A DNA stretch of 64,000 bases from Marasmius tenuissimus (taxonomy: Eukaryota; Basidiomycota; Agaricomycetes; Agaricales; Marasmiaceae): positions 682,001 through 746,000 of the forward strand of contig JAQOTA010000001.1 of NCBI GenBank assembly GCA_029532415.1, given 5' to 3'. A model generated the notes under the pieces. That model did not search any database and was not told where the DNA came from. It was given only the letters and a program-made list of their open reading frames with translations. Shown in pieces: positions 1 through 11,148 of the stretch (the stretch's first letter is position 1; the number at the start of each line of letters is the position of its first letter). The translations under genes were made by a program, and so were the position numbers.

Positions 1-1533
1 ACTCGTTCCTTGTGGATGGTGAGGCAAATGACTCTTGTCGTTGTGCATTTTTGTCCCACACCCGCCCCCTTCCTGGCACCCATGCCCTTGAGGTCGCTTT
101 CTATGGAAAACTCGACAATATTGGCCCAAACACCGGCCTCGACAATGAAGTCCTCAGCCCCATCATCGAGTATTCCAACAAACTATCTTGCCTATTGGTC
201 GCAAAAGGATCGAGCTCTCGGCCCTTGCCAGTACTGTGGTCACTCACTTTCCCTCTGACATCCTCAAATGCTGCCGAAGTCAAAAAAGTTGAACTGCGAT
301 CTGAGATAGAAGCTGGACCACTGTCCGAGATCTCACTTTTGGACAAGATCTATATGTGAATCAGCCAGTTGTGCGACTTGAAAGGTGACTGTTGCGTCGA
401 CAGGGGAGATTTATTGGGCGAATTGACCTTTGCCAAAGTTCCTCCTTCTGGTCTATTACACAATCTATTTATAGAATATGCAGTGATATTCGACAGCGCA
501 ATCCAAGAAGTCTGTGTCATGGAGCAGCGCTTTGTCAAACACGCAGCATTTCCCAAGAAACTTTCCCACTGTCTCGTGTTACAATGGATCCAAAAGATGG
601 AAGCACGGCTTTCGTCGGAGAAAGGTCGTGCTATCCTGAGGCTCAGAGGACGAATCCCGCTATCAACAACCGACCAAATAAGTGCAACATGGAGCTCCTT
701 GTCGAGTGAATTGCGTTCACTACGGCTTCGTCCTGCGGGTGACAAAAAGCTGCAGACGTGGAAGGATATCTTTGATCTTATTCACAGCAGTAAATTTCCC
801 TCCGTCAAACACTTGTTCGAACACCAGCCATTTACTTCACCGCACGTGAGACGTGATCTCGATACGAACCTTCTACCCTTCTTCACCGACGAATCACCCC
901 AAGACTACCATGAACTGGTCAGTTTTGTTAAATCGTCTCTGGATTATCTCCACTCTATGAAACAGCCCAGCTGGTTTTGCCGCATAGATCCACGTGGCCC
1001 CGGTTCGCCAGAGTTCTCTCCGCCCTATACGTTTATCAACTCCCCTCGTGATGCTGACAGCTGTTTCCATAATTCTAGGCCGCTTTCAAAATCTTGAGGC
1101 TGACCAATGTAGTCCCACCCCACAGTGGGCAGCCACCAACAACCACGTTGCAGACGCACTCCTCGACGCGTTGTCATAAAGCTCCATGCTGCTTGTGACC
1201 GGTCCAGGCGAGAAAAACTAGAGAAAGCGGACAGGATTGTGTGGAGTGGGGACCGATTGGTCAGCAGCAAAATTTCCAGAGCAGCCTACAGTTGTGGAAA
1301 CAGCTGGAAGCTTTGGGTACGGATATCATGTTGGAAATTTCTCGCTCTGCGGGGAACAGATTCGGCATGTGATTTCCTGTTATCCGTTCCCACTTCACCG
1401 ACACCGTTGGCACTCACAACCATCATTCACTGTAACCTCCAGTCAACGGGTGACACGGCATCTCGCCTTCGCTTGCTCCTGGAGAAGCACCAAAACATCA
1501 CCTCCGTATTTTATGATCGTTGCGTTGACTTTG
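1..1533 (+). pseudogene. Decayed copy of the large multi-pass membrane protein family (middle part only)
   Basis: Translation in pieces matches closely, by eye, the middle of the intact minus-strand family member at 42166-46733, about from its SFLVDG segment to its YDRCVDF segment. The window edge removes the 5' part. Lesions visible: an in-frame TGA at 357-359 where the intact copy has an Arg codon (CGA to TGA), a small in-frame loss near position 510, a 249-bp inserted element at 1058-1306, and a 2-bp loss near 1331. At 1534 the reading frame runs into the LTR of a Copia element. The rest of the coding region is missing beyond that element, where only the gene's 3' flank resumes. It is non-functional. 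Its closeness to the intact copy suggests a recent duplicate. Confidence 0.85.
1058..1306. mobile_element. 249-bp MITE with CAGCTGTTTCCA terminal inverted repeats
   Basis: The block begins CAGCTGTTTCCATAAT and ends in the inverse of CAGCTGTTTCCACAACT. It interrupts the pseudogene exactly between sequences that are contiguous in the intact paralogue. The dinucleotide GA is present once in the intact gene and on both sides here (1056-1057 and 1307-1308), so the target duplication is 2 bp. No coding capacity is seen. The superfamily is not assigned: 2 bp fits Tc1/mariner-like elements in length, but those normally use TA. Confidence 0.8.
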
Positions 1534-2041
1534 TGTTGAACATGATGGATATCATGTGATACACTGTTGACGTGTTGTTTACGCGTCACACTATTTATAG
1601 CTCTAGAACACTTGCGTTCTCATGCAAGTACTATGTCTCTGTCTACGTACCTTACTATGTACATCTAGTTTCATTATATGACACTATAGGCAGTCGCTAT
1701 CCAATAGCATAAGTAGAGCCTTCAATACATGAGGCAAACACGACTATGCTCACCAAGCATACTACCATTCATGGTAGAAGTACTTACACAGTACTAATGT
1801 CTTTTACGCCTTTAGGGCCGAATACCTACTTCTAGTAGTAGTTTCAGTTAGTGTAATACTCATTACATGTACCAGAAACTTATGTATAAAAGACTGGACA
1901 AAAGGCCTTAAGCCTTAGGACAATCTACTCGATTATCACCTCTTCTCAAGCATCCCAAGACTACAAGAATACTCTGTGTATTACCCATGTGAGGTTTACT
2001 TCGTTATACCCACTGTGCACTTTAACTATGCTGGCTCATCA
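1534..2041 (+). repeat. 5' LTR of the Copia element
   Basis: It starts TGTTGAAC and ends CTCATCA (TG...CA ends) and aligns along its whole length to 10164-10681. It contains a TATAAAAG box at 1885-1892, also present in the 3' copy, which is the likely promoter. It lacks about 8 bp found near 10231 in the 3' copy. Confidence 0.93.
1885..1892 (+). promoter_or_regulatory. TATA box of the LTR
   Basis: TATAAAAG lies about 150 bp before the end of the LTR and is conserved in the 3' LTR at 10525-10532. Position and sequence fit the RNA polymerase II promoter of an LTR element. Confidence 0.6.
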
Positions 2042-2056
2042 GGTTATGGGCCCCGC
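2042..2056 (+). other. Primer-binding site for an initiator-Met tRNA half molecule
   Basis: Directly after the 5' LTR stands GGTTATGGGCCCCGC. Its complement, GCGGGGCCCATAACC, has the shape of an initiator-Met anticodon arm with CAT in the loop, not of a tRNA 3' end. Drosophila copia and some relatives are known to prime from a 5' half of initiator tRNA cut in the anticodon arm, and this site fits that mode. It is inferred from sequence only. Confidence 0.7.
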
Positions 2057-3061
2057 AAGTGGTGGTCAGGTCGATGTTATGATCAGAGTAGCCTAGCTCC
2101 CGTGTGTCGCCACCATCCTAGCGGACGACCTGTAACCTACATGGGTTATGGAAGTCTCTGGCGATGTCGGGCTTGTCATCGTCTGGTGTTAAGGTCAAGG
2201 GTTGTTAGTTCCCTTTACACCTATCCACTATGTCCCTGTACTGTTGCATGTTGCACAAACGCATGTACATACTGATTTGGCTTCATCTTCTTCGGCATAG
2301 ACCTATCTGCGTAAGCGGCTCTGTCTCCCTGCTGATAACCCGGATTGGGCTTTGATCTTATATTATCACTGCCTAATGCCGATGAAAACCAATGGTTGGC
2401 AATGATCCTCACCATGAGGCATCGTTTAGGGGTCTATGGGGTTGTGCTTATAAACCAACTCGCCATGATTCCTGACGGTCGAAAGACCGGGCATGACATA
2501 CATGCTGGGAGATTTGATCTCCTTACAACTAGGTTTTGATACTATACAATTTTACGGTATCACATGGCCATTTTAGTATGTACAGGGACTCCCCTCCCAA
2601 TGACCCCTCTCTTCCACGTTATTGTTAAACTCTAACTCACCTATGATTGCTTTCTGGTCACCGACATGCCTAAGGCAGAGGGTGCATGAACTCAATTCAT
2701 ATGGATGACTAGGTTTAATAATAACTTTCTATGGGTCATTCAGACAGTATGAGCTGATCACTCATACTTTTGCTAGTCTGGGGTTGAGACCAGATAGCAC
2801 GATAGGACATCAGACACCGATACACACTGGGAACGTTGTAAGACCCTAGCAATTGGGCAGGGCTTCGTAACCAGATTAACTCCCCTGCACTACTTGCACG
2901 TGGTACACCCCATGATCTGCTTGACGCATACAGCCTGTTAAAAGTCCTAGACGTTTGGAGCATTTCTCGGTGTGCATCGAACCCTATTTATTTATGGGTG
3001 CTTCTTAAAAGCCTTTGTCGATTGACACTCTCTTGGCTCCACCCTTCTATATTTGAAGAGT

Positions 3062-6000
3062 ATGCTCACGGGACTTTTGGCAGACCTCAATATATCTCAA
3101 TCTGGATCAAGGTCTACTTCTCATTCCCCAAGTAATCCCCCAACGACGTTTGTTCGAAACACGCCGGAATATACTCTAGGAACGGAAGTAGAAAATTCTG
3201 TAGAAGTTTACAATACGGAACTGTTGTACTCTCAGGTTGCGAACAGCAACTTTCCTGCTGGGTCAGGAGGAATCAGTATCATTCCAGTTTTGCTAGATGA
3301 TGGTTCGAATTTCGAAGATTGGTACCGATTACTTGAGGGTTACCTCTATACCCAAGGCATACCTCAAGTCTTGGATGAAGTAATGCCTGAAACATCTCCT
3401 GCTATTTCAGGAGAAGCTACTGCTCTGACTGAGTGGACTTCTAGGCGTAACAAAGTAATTGGTATTATCAAAATGCGAACTCGTCGTGCTCACAACGCGC
3501 ATGTTGAAAAAACTTCGGTAATTACAACCATATCTAACCTCAAATCTACGTTTGGAGTTCAATCTTCTTCAAAGATGATGAATCTATATACGGACTTGCA
3601 TAACATTCAACTCCCTGAACACCTTAACCCAGTCCCGGGAATCAGTTACATGTTGACTGTTCAGGACCAACTTAAGGATCATGGAGTAGATATTGCGGAC
3701 GACTTGCTGTGCATAATGATCACAGCTAAGCTTAATGAAAAGCGCTGGCAGCTCTTCAAGCAGCAAGTATCCCATATGAAGAAGGAAGAACTTAAACCTA
3801 TCGATTTGATTGCTGCAATTACGAATGAATGGAATAGAAGGAATGGAATTCATTCTGGTCCTGCTGCCTACACCGCCCATAACGCCAAAATTTCTGGTGT
3901 TAATAAATTTAACTCTCCTCCCAAATGGTCTGATCAGTCTCGTTCTGGTACTTCTGCAAATCAAAAGAAGAATAATAATAAAAACAACCAGAACCAGAAC
4001 AATCAGAACCAAGGTGGCTCTTCCAAGAAAGGGAAGAAGAAAGGAGGAAAGGGCAAAGGTAAAGGCAAAGGAAAAAAGAAGGATACTCAAAAAGGGGGGC
4101 AACAATCGCACACTGCGGTACTCGAACCTTCTGAGAAACCTTCTGAATACCAGAATCGAATTAATGCAGTAAACGAGCAAATCAGCTCAGTTTTTGAACG
4201 CAAAATGGCCGGGCCAGTAAACGTTCATATGTCCTACCACTATCCTACTGGTAGCACATCTGCACCAAACCCATTCCAAAACACGTATGATCTTCAACAG
4301 GCACGCCTAGAAGAGAGAATCGCTGCTAGCAGAGAAGGTCGTCCTGAACGACACATTTCTGTTCAAGAATGGAATAATAGACGAACTGTTCAACTAGATG
4401 AACAAGTTCGACAAGTAGAAGAAGCTATTGCTTCAGCTACAATTTCCAATTCGAACACAGACAGCGATGGAGACGAGATACCACCTTTGGTGTACATCTC
4501 TGATACTCCGACAGAACCTGATAGTGACTCTTCATCTGAACATTCATCAAATGATAGTCATACATGTTCTGAACACTCTTATGGCGCGCATAGTAATGAA
4601 GAAATTATCTTCACAATGCCACGACGAGAGGCGACACCTAATCATACTTCGCCTGCGGACGAAGTTGACCAAGGTGAGAATCTCGAAATGGCACCCCCCA
4701 CACAAGAAGACATGCGTGTAACAGTTTCAACACCTCCTGACGATTATGGACCATGGGCAGATTCTATGTTTCCTAGGAACCACGTTGATCTTGTTCATTT
4801 GTTCAGACCAGAAAACTATTCTCAAGATGGAGATGACATCACCAAGCCACCTCTCATCAATAGAAAAGTTGAATGGCAATTCTTACAAGAATACAAAGAA
4901 CAATATGACGATCAGATGCGACGAGTTAACCTTAGGAATACTAGACCACTTGTAATAAATGGGATAAAACTCCCACTTCCTGTCGTCGAAATATTCCGAG
5001 ACTTCGGAGATAAGACGATCAACGACATAGCATTGAAGGAATCCATGATCAGAATGCGTTGCAAACTAATACGCAACTCATCAGACCATAAATTTTGGAT
5101 CTGGATTCTGATCAGGACCAGAAAATATGTCGTTATGTATGCTATCAGAAGAGATGCAGTGCATAATATGACACCTCGTCAAGCTCTTCATGAATTACGC
5201 ATACAACAAAGGATATTACATGTGGAAACAGTAGAAGATAACAAGTTCACGTTTGAATACGGATACCAAACCTGGAACCTTCAACACCTATTGACGGTTA
5301 TAGCTGAAATCAATAATAAAAATTGGATCAGCACCGTTGAAGAATTTGTTCAACGAGTAAGAAATCCTCGTTCAACTTCGGTGGATGAAGCCTTCCAAGT
5401 CAACAAGAGGAATGTCACACTTCCTGTACAAGTGTTGAATCCTATCTTCTGGCATTCGTTAGTCAAACTTGGTCTTGAAGGAAAATGGTTGTTCGGAGCG
5501 ACAGACATAAGAGCGAGTCCATTTAGAACATCCCAATGGAGACAACCAGGGTTTAATAGGCGCTGGGTTCGCTTCATCCCTCACCTCAGTCTTCCAGATG
5601 TTCGTAACTGGCATACGCACTTGTACAAATGGATGAACAACATTAGAATATCTGTTCCCATGACTCAGGCTGATATTCCTCGAAGAGAACTTGAGGGTAG
5701 TCGCTTCAATGAACGACCAAGAACATACCCTGGAGATTTCATGGAATTAGCCGAGTCACTTAATCGTTCCAAATCTCCAGTCCTTACAACCCATGAATAC
5801 ATAAATCGCCCCGCAACTACACCACCTCGAGTACGACAATGGCAGGACCAAGTCGTTCACACACCTCCAAGCTCTCCCGAATCTTTTTATGGCATACAAT
5901 CCTTAGAAGATGATTACATTGAAGTACCTTCTCGACCAACCACTGCTCCACCAGATCAACCGGAAAGACTTAGTCCAGTAGATGAACAACCTGAGGTTGA

Positions 6001-9000
6001 CCCCTGGGTTACATCTCCAAGTGATCCCCGAAACTCTCAATTCGAGAATTACGGACCTGCAGTAATTGGAGAAAGGACCAATGGAATACCCTTACACATT
6101 GCTAATGGCACGAGTATTGGCAATATCACTATGGTTGTTAATAACAATCAGCCATATCAAGCCACGAGATTCGTTCAATGGCAGAACTATAAGCGCCAAT
6201 TGGAAGCTTGGATAGCTGTTGAAGACGCCGCTAATCAACGTTATCAAGAAGAACTCAGAACAAGGGAGCGTCAAGAGCTTCTTGTTCGCCAAGGATTCCA
6301 AAGTCAGAATCAAGAACCGCTTCAATGGCATGAACGGTACTTTGATGATTGTGACTATGGAGATGGCCTTGAAGGAGTTGATAACAATTGGGCTGAAAGC
6401 AACGATCGTGGAGACTGGCAAGTTTTTCAAAGTTCTAATAGTCAAACTTTCACTAAATCCTCGATGCAGAACTATCATATCCTAAGGAACTCAGTACCAA
6501 GGAAATGTAGTATTTCTTCTGTATATGCAACAACAAAATATAAGTCGTTTTCTGCTGCATTTTCGAGTGATTGTGAAGTGAGAAATACGCAAAATGCCTG
6601 GCTACTTGATAGTGGGGCATCAGCGCATATGACTCCGTATAAAACGGATTTCTCAGACTATCAGACTTTGGAAATGCCAATAGGTCTTACTACATCAGCG
6701 GGTGATAAAGCAAATGTGCAAATAGTAGGCTATGGTACTGTCCTCATCCGACACACCAATAGCGCAGGAGTGACGCAAGTCACAAAGTTATACCCAGTGA
6801 TGTATAATCCCGACAGCCCACATCGTTTAATCTCTAGTGGGAAGTTCCAGAGTATAGGTTACTATACTATACTGGATTCTCCAGAGACTTCGATCCGGAG
6901 CAAGAAAGATGATTCTCTTTTAATGAGCTTTTACCAAAGCCATAAAGATGATCCTTTACAATGGATGAACGCGAAGGTTCTTGTGGGAGAAACTTCCTTC
7001 ACATCTGTTGTATCTTTCAATACTTCTGAATTATGGCACAGACGTATGGGACACTGTGATCCCAGAGTCTTAGGAAAATTAATGGATAATGTTAAAGGGC
7101 TTTCAACGAAGTTGGTTACTTCGAAGGGAGAAACGAAACCATGCCAAGGCTGTGCTAAAGACAAAATGGTTGCCAAATCATACCCTTTATCCTCTAAACG
7201 AGCTAAGGAGCCTCTTGAGCTTGTGCACGGTGATTTGATAGAATATCCAACTCGCTCTTACTATCAAAACAAATATGTATTAACCTTGTTCGATGATGCA
7301 ACATCATATGGATGGGTATATCCAATTCGTAAAAAGAGCGATACAGATCAGAAATTGCGCAATTGGCTAGCTCTTGTAGAGCGCCAGACTAATAAAAAGG
7401 TCAAAAGTGTGCATTTCGATCGAGGGGGAGAATTCTTTTCAAATGAACAATGGGATTGGTATAACTCTCTAGGAATATTTCCACAAAGAGGTTCTCCCAA
7501 CGTGCATGAACAGAATGGACGAGCAGAAAGATTTAATCGTACACTACAAGAAAAATCTGAAGCTATGCACTTTCAGGCTTGTGCGCCTGAAAAATGGTGG
7601 GAATTTGCAATTCTCACAGCCGTCCATATCTACAATAGAACTCCTATTCGTTCGAGGAAATACAGAACTCCAGTTGAGTTGTTTGAGAATAAGAAGCCTG
7701 ATGTTTCATACTTCAGGACGTTCGGATGTGGCGCATATGCATACATACCAAAACGTAAAAATAAGCTTGCTCCACACTCTGAAGCAATGATCTTCATTGG
7801 TTATGAGAGCGGATCAAAAGCTTATCGATTCTTTCGAACAACCAACAATTCTGTATACATTACTCCACAAGCAGTTTTCGATGAGAACTGGTTTCCTAAA
7901 TGTCAGAAAGAAGTGCCCGGATCCATAGAGTTTGATAAAACCGACAAACCTGTCTGGTCTATACCCTTTCCAACGTACCCATATGATGGCCATGAAGATC
8001 ATCACAATGATGATGATTTCTTCAATTCACCACCTCCACCAGGATCAGATGATGACGATCATCAGCCTGGGGGAGATCCTCCCTTGGATCCTATCCCGGA
8101 TGATAAAAGCGATGATGTGCACAACGGCAATCATTCAAATACTGATGGATTCGGATCACCGAAAGGCTCCAATCACAATCCTAATCAGTATGGTCCGGAT
8201 CCACGGTCTGCTGGTTCTTCTGGATGGACAAATCCATTTGGATTTCGCCAAGCTGACTATGATGAGTGGGAGAACTTACGAGCTCCTCCACCAGCAGCTG
8301 TCAGAAGAAACCTTCCAAGAAATAGAGTAACTCCCAACCATCCGTTTAATGTTTACAGAAATCGACATCCTACTGAAATCGAACGCGATATCAAATCTCA
8401 AGCACGCTGGCAAAGTCAAATTAATCCGACAAATGAACCTGAAACAATACCAAATAGGGTTCCTGATCCAGCCGCTCCTATGGACACGGATGACGATATG
8501 AGCGATCTTGCTCAGCAAGGGGGAGAAAATTACTTGGTTTACTTGCTGAATAACGGTTATCAACTATATGGTTTACAAGCCAGTAGTTATGATGATGTTC
8601 GTGAATGGACATATAAAGAAGTCCAGAAGCGTCCTAAAGATGAACGACCATCTTGGGAAGCAGCATGCAGACTGGAATTACAATCACTCAAAGATAGAAA
8701 CGTCTTTGATGTGGTTACACTACCCAAAGGCCGAAAAGCGGTGAAATCCCGCTGGGTATTTGACATCAAGTCTGATGGCCGTAAGAAGGCAAGACTTGTT
8801 GCGAAAGGATTTTCGCAGAAACAAGGGATAGACTATAACGAGTTGTTCTCTCCTGTAGTACGATTCGAAACCGTACGACTTCTATTGGCACTAGCAGCGC
8901 TCGAAGATTGGGAGATCTCTGCACTAGACGTTGAAACAGCATTTCTGTATGGTGCCTTAGATGAGGAGATTTACATGGAACAACCTGAAGGCTTTGTTAC

Positions 9001-10128
9001 GGACTCCAGCAAGGTTTGGAGGTTACACAAAGCATTGTACGGATTAAAACAGGCTTCTCGTGCCTGGTGGCATCAATGTACTGAATCCATGAAACGTCTG
9101 GGATTCAAACGATGCTTATCCGATGCTGGCGTATATGTCTTCAACAAGAATGGCAATATGGTCATTGCCGTTGTCTATGTCGACGATGCTTTATTTATGG
9201 GTCCTGATCGCAACCTTGTCAACAGACTAAAAAGCAAATTCATGAAAATCTGGGAATGCTGAGATTTAGGCGAGCCAACAGAATTTCTGCGAATGCGAAT
9301 TACTCAAGATCAGAAGAATCGCAGACTGATCCTTGATCAGCGAGACTATCTTGAAAAGATAATTCGTAAATTCGGAGTTCTGAATGCCAAAACGGCATAT
9401 ACGCCTTTGCCAGAAGGCTATAACCCAACCCAAAACCAGGGGGAGGTTAATCCCGAGATTAGGCATAGATTCCAATCGGTTATCGGATCATTACTTTACT
9501 TGGCTCTCGGAACGAGACCAGACATATCCTTTGCGTAATCAAGATGTCACAGTATGGAGCTAATCCTGATCAGGAACACCTCCAGAAGGCACTTTACATT
9601 GTGAAATACCTTGTTCACACTGCAAAGTATGAACTCATTTACAATGGTAGATCCAACCAAGGACTACTTGCCTTTGCTGACTCTGATTGGGCAACTGATA
9701 AAGATGATCGTCGATCACAGACTGGATATATCGTAAAGCTTGCCAATGCACCAGTTTGCTGGGTCTCTCAGAAACAGAAAACGGTTGCATTATCATCCAT
9801 GGAAGCAGAGTATATGGCTCTATCTGATTGTACACGTCAGGCTTGTTGGATGAAGTCGTTATTAAACGAATTGAACTTCCCTATTCGATCAGTTCCATGT
9901 GTTAGCGACAACCAAGGCGCTATCTTTCTCAGCAGCAATGAAGCTACTGATAAGAGAACAAAGCACATCGACAATCGATACCACTTCATCAGGGAAGCAG
10001 TAGAACACGGAAAGACTCAAATCTATTTTGTTGAAACTGCTAAACAACCTGCTGATATTCTTACGAAGAATCTTGGCAGAACAAAGTTCGAATTGTTCAG
10101 GCAATCTTTAGGATTAACATTTCACTAG
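3062..10128 (+). pseudogene. Copia gag-pol polyprotein, interrupted by one nonsense codon and one frameshift
   Basis: The first ATG in the long frame is at 3062. From the N-terminus the frame shows a Copia-type gag, a Lys/Gly/Asn-rich basic stretch near residues 300-350 in place of a visible CCHC zinc knuckle, a long unassigned part of about 800 residues, the aspartic protease motif DSGAS (around 6608), an HHCC-type pre-integrase finger (from about 7030), an integrase core (HGDL, HFDRGGEF, NGRAERFN), reverse transcriptase with YVDDALF (about 9177), and RNase H (DSDWA, SSMEAEY). The long frame ends at a TGA at 9260-9262 inside reverse transcriptase; the same frame resumes directly after it. 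A 1-nt loss near 9535 puts RNase H (9544-10128) in another frame. The product could not be made whole from this copy. Confidence 0.92.
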
Positions 10129-10154
10129 TTCTATGATCGCATGATGAACTTAGT

Positions 10155-10163
10155 GAGGGGGAG
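10155..10163 (+). other. Polypurine tract
   Basis: GAGGGGGAG lies immediately before the 3' LTR, the usual place for plus-strand priming in LTR retrotransposons. Confidence 0.85.
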
Positions 10164-10681
10164 TGTTGAACATGATGGATATCATGTGATACACTGTTGA
10201 CGTGTTGTTTACGCGTCACACTATTTATAGAGCTACACCTCTAGAACACTTGCATCCTCATGCAAGTACTACGTCTCTGTCTATGTACCTTACTACATAC
10301 ATCTAGTTTCATCATATATGACACTATAGACAGTCGCTATCTAATAGCATAAGTAGAGCCTCCAATACATAAGGCAAACACGACTATGCTCACCAAGCAT
10401 ACTACCATTCATGGTAGAAGTACTTACACAGTACTAATGTCTTTTACGCCTTTAGGGCCGAATACCTACTTCTAGTAGTAGTTTCAGTTAGTGTAATACT
10501 CATTACATGTTCCAGAAACTTATGTATAAAAGACTGGACAAAAGGCCTTAAGCCTTAGGACAATCTACTTGATTATCACCTCTTCACAAGCATCTCAAGA
10601 CTACAAGAACACTCTGTGTATTACCCATGTGAGGTTTACTTCGTTATACCCACTGTGCACTTTAACTATGCTGGCTCATCA
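10164..10681 (+). repeat. 3' LTR of the Copia element
   Basis: 518 bp starting TGTTGAAC and ending CTCATCA, near-identical to 1534-2041 apart from an 8-bp indel and scattered substitutions. Confidence 0.93.
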
Positions 10682-10941
10682 GAATGTCACAGCATTCTAT
10701 ATCAATGTCCGTAAACGAAGCTTCGGAAGGATACATAGTTATAGGTCCCAATGGGCGCTAAATATAAGTACGCATGTTTCAATCAAGTGCATGCTCCGCT
10801 CGAACTTGACAACGGCCTGGTGACAGCCTATCTTGTTCGAGTTAGTGAAACATCTCAGGACCAGCTTTCATCCTCAATTAAGAATTTCTTATTTTTGTGT
10901 GAAGTGTACAGGCAGAATGGAGGCCTCGAGGGACCTCCATC
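10682..10941 (+). other. Relic 3' flank of the large membrane-protein family
   Basis: This stretch aligns with the reverse complement of about 41620-41893, the region downstream of the intact gene at 42166-46733, apart from a deletion of about 21 bp. It includes the conserved block at 10738-10766. It shows that the sequence on the far side of the Copia element once belonged to the same gene copy as the pseudogene at 1-1533, with about 2 kb of gene lost between them. Confidence 0.8.
10738..10766 (+). repeat. Conserved downstream block, copy 1
   Basis: It contains AGGTCCCAATGGGCG followed by an A/T-rich AAATATA. The same block lies 3' of two intact family genes, at 18983-19013 (plus) and 41791-41821 (minus). 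Its function is unknown. Confidence 0.75.
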
Positions 10942-11136
10942 AGGGCATATTTGCAAACGCTCTCCGAGCAGACCGAAGCCCAGCTCAGAGAAAGCCGAGA
11001 GGAGGTCTACGTCATGGCTGACTGGTTTGGGCTGGTTTTACAGCGACGTCATCGACTTTTCAGCCTTTTCCCAGCCCCTCAGAAAGGTCCGAGATTTTGT
11101 TCCCATCTGCCTGGGAGCGATTTGCGAATATGCCCT
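10942..11136 (+). mobile_element. 195-bp TIR element (MITE), copy 1
   Basis: The ends are AGGGCATATTTGCAAACGCT and the inverse of AGGGCATATTCGCAAATCGC. A second 195-bp copy sits at 12609-12803 in the opposite orientation with very few differences. A short open frame inside both copies is carried by the element and is not taken as a gene. No clear target duplication was found, so the superfamily is left open. Confidence 0.85.
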
Positions 11137-11148
11137 ATTAGGCACCTT

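Larger units (their letters stand above)
1534..10681 (+). mobile_element. Ty1/Copia LTR retrotransposon, full structure but coding region broken
   Basis: Two long terminal repeats (508 and 518 bp) bound an internal region with primer-binding site, gag-pol frame in the Copia order (protease, integrase, reverse transcriptase, RNase H) and a polypurine tract. About 1 kb of untranslated leader (2057-3061) precedes the frame; no other gene is seen in it. The LTRs differ by an 8-bp indel and scattered substitutions, so insertion is not very recent. The two flanks do not carry matching 5-bp target repeats: the left flank is the middle of a family coding region and the right flank is that family's 3' downstream sequence, so the locus was rearranged during or after insertion. 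Confidence 0.93.

Noticed and set aside
1529..10686. 5-bp target duplication for the Copia element
   Set aside because: CTTTG on the left and GAATG on the right do not match, so no duplication is claimed.
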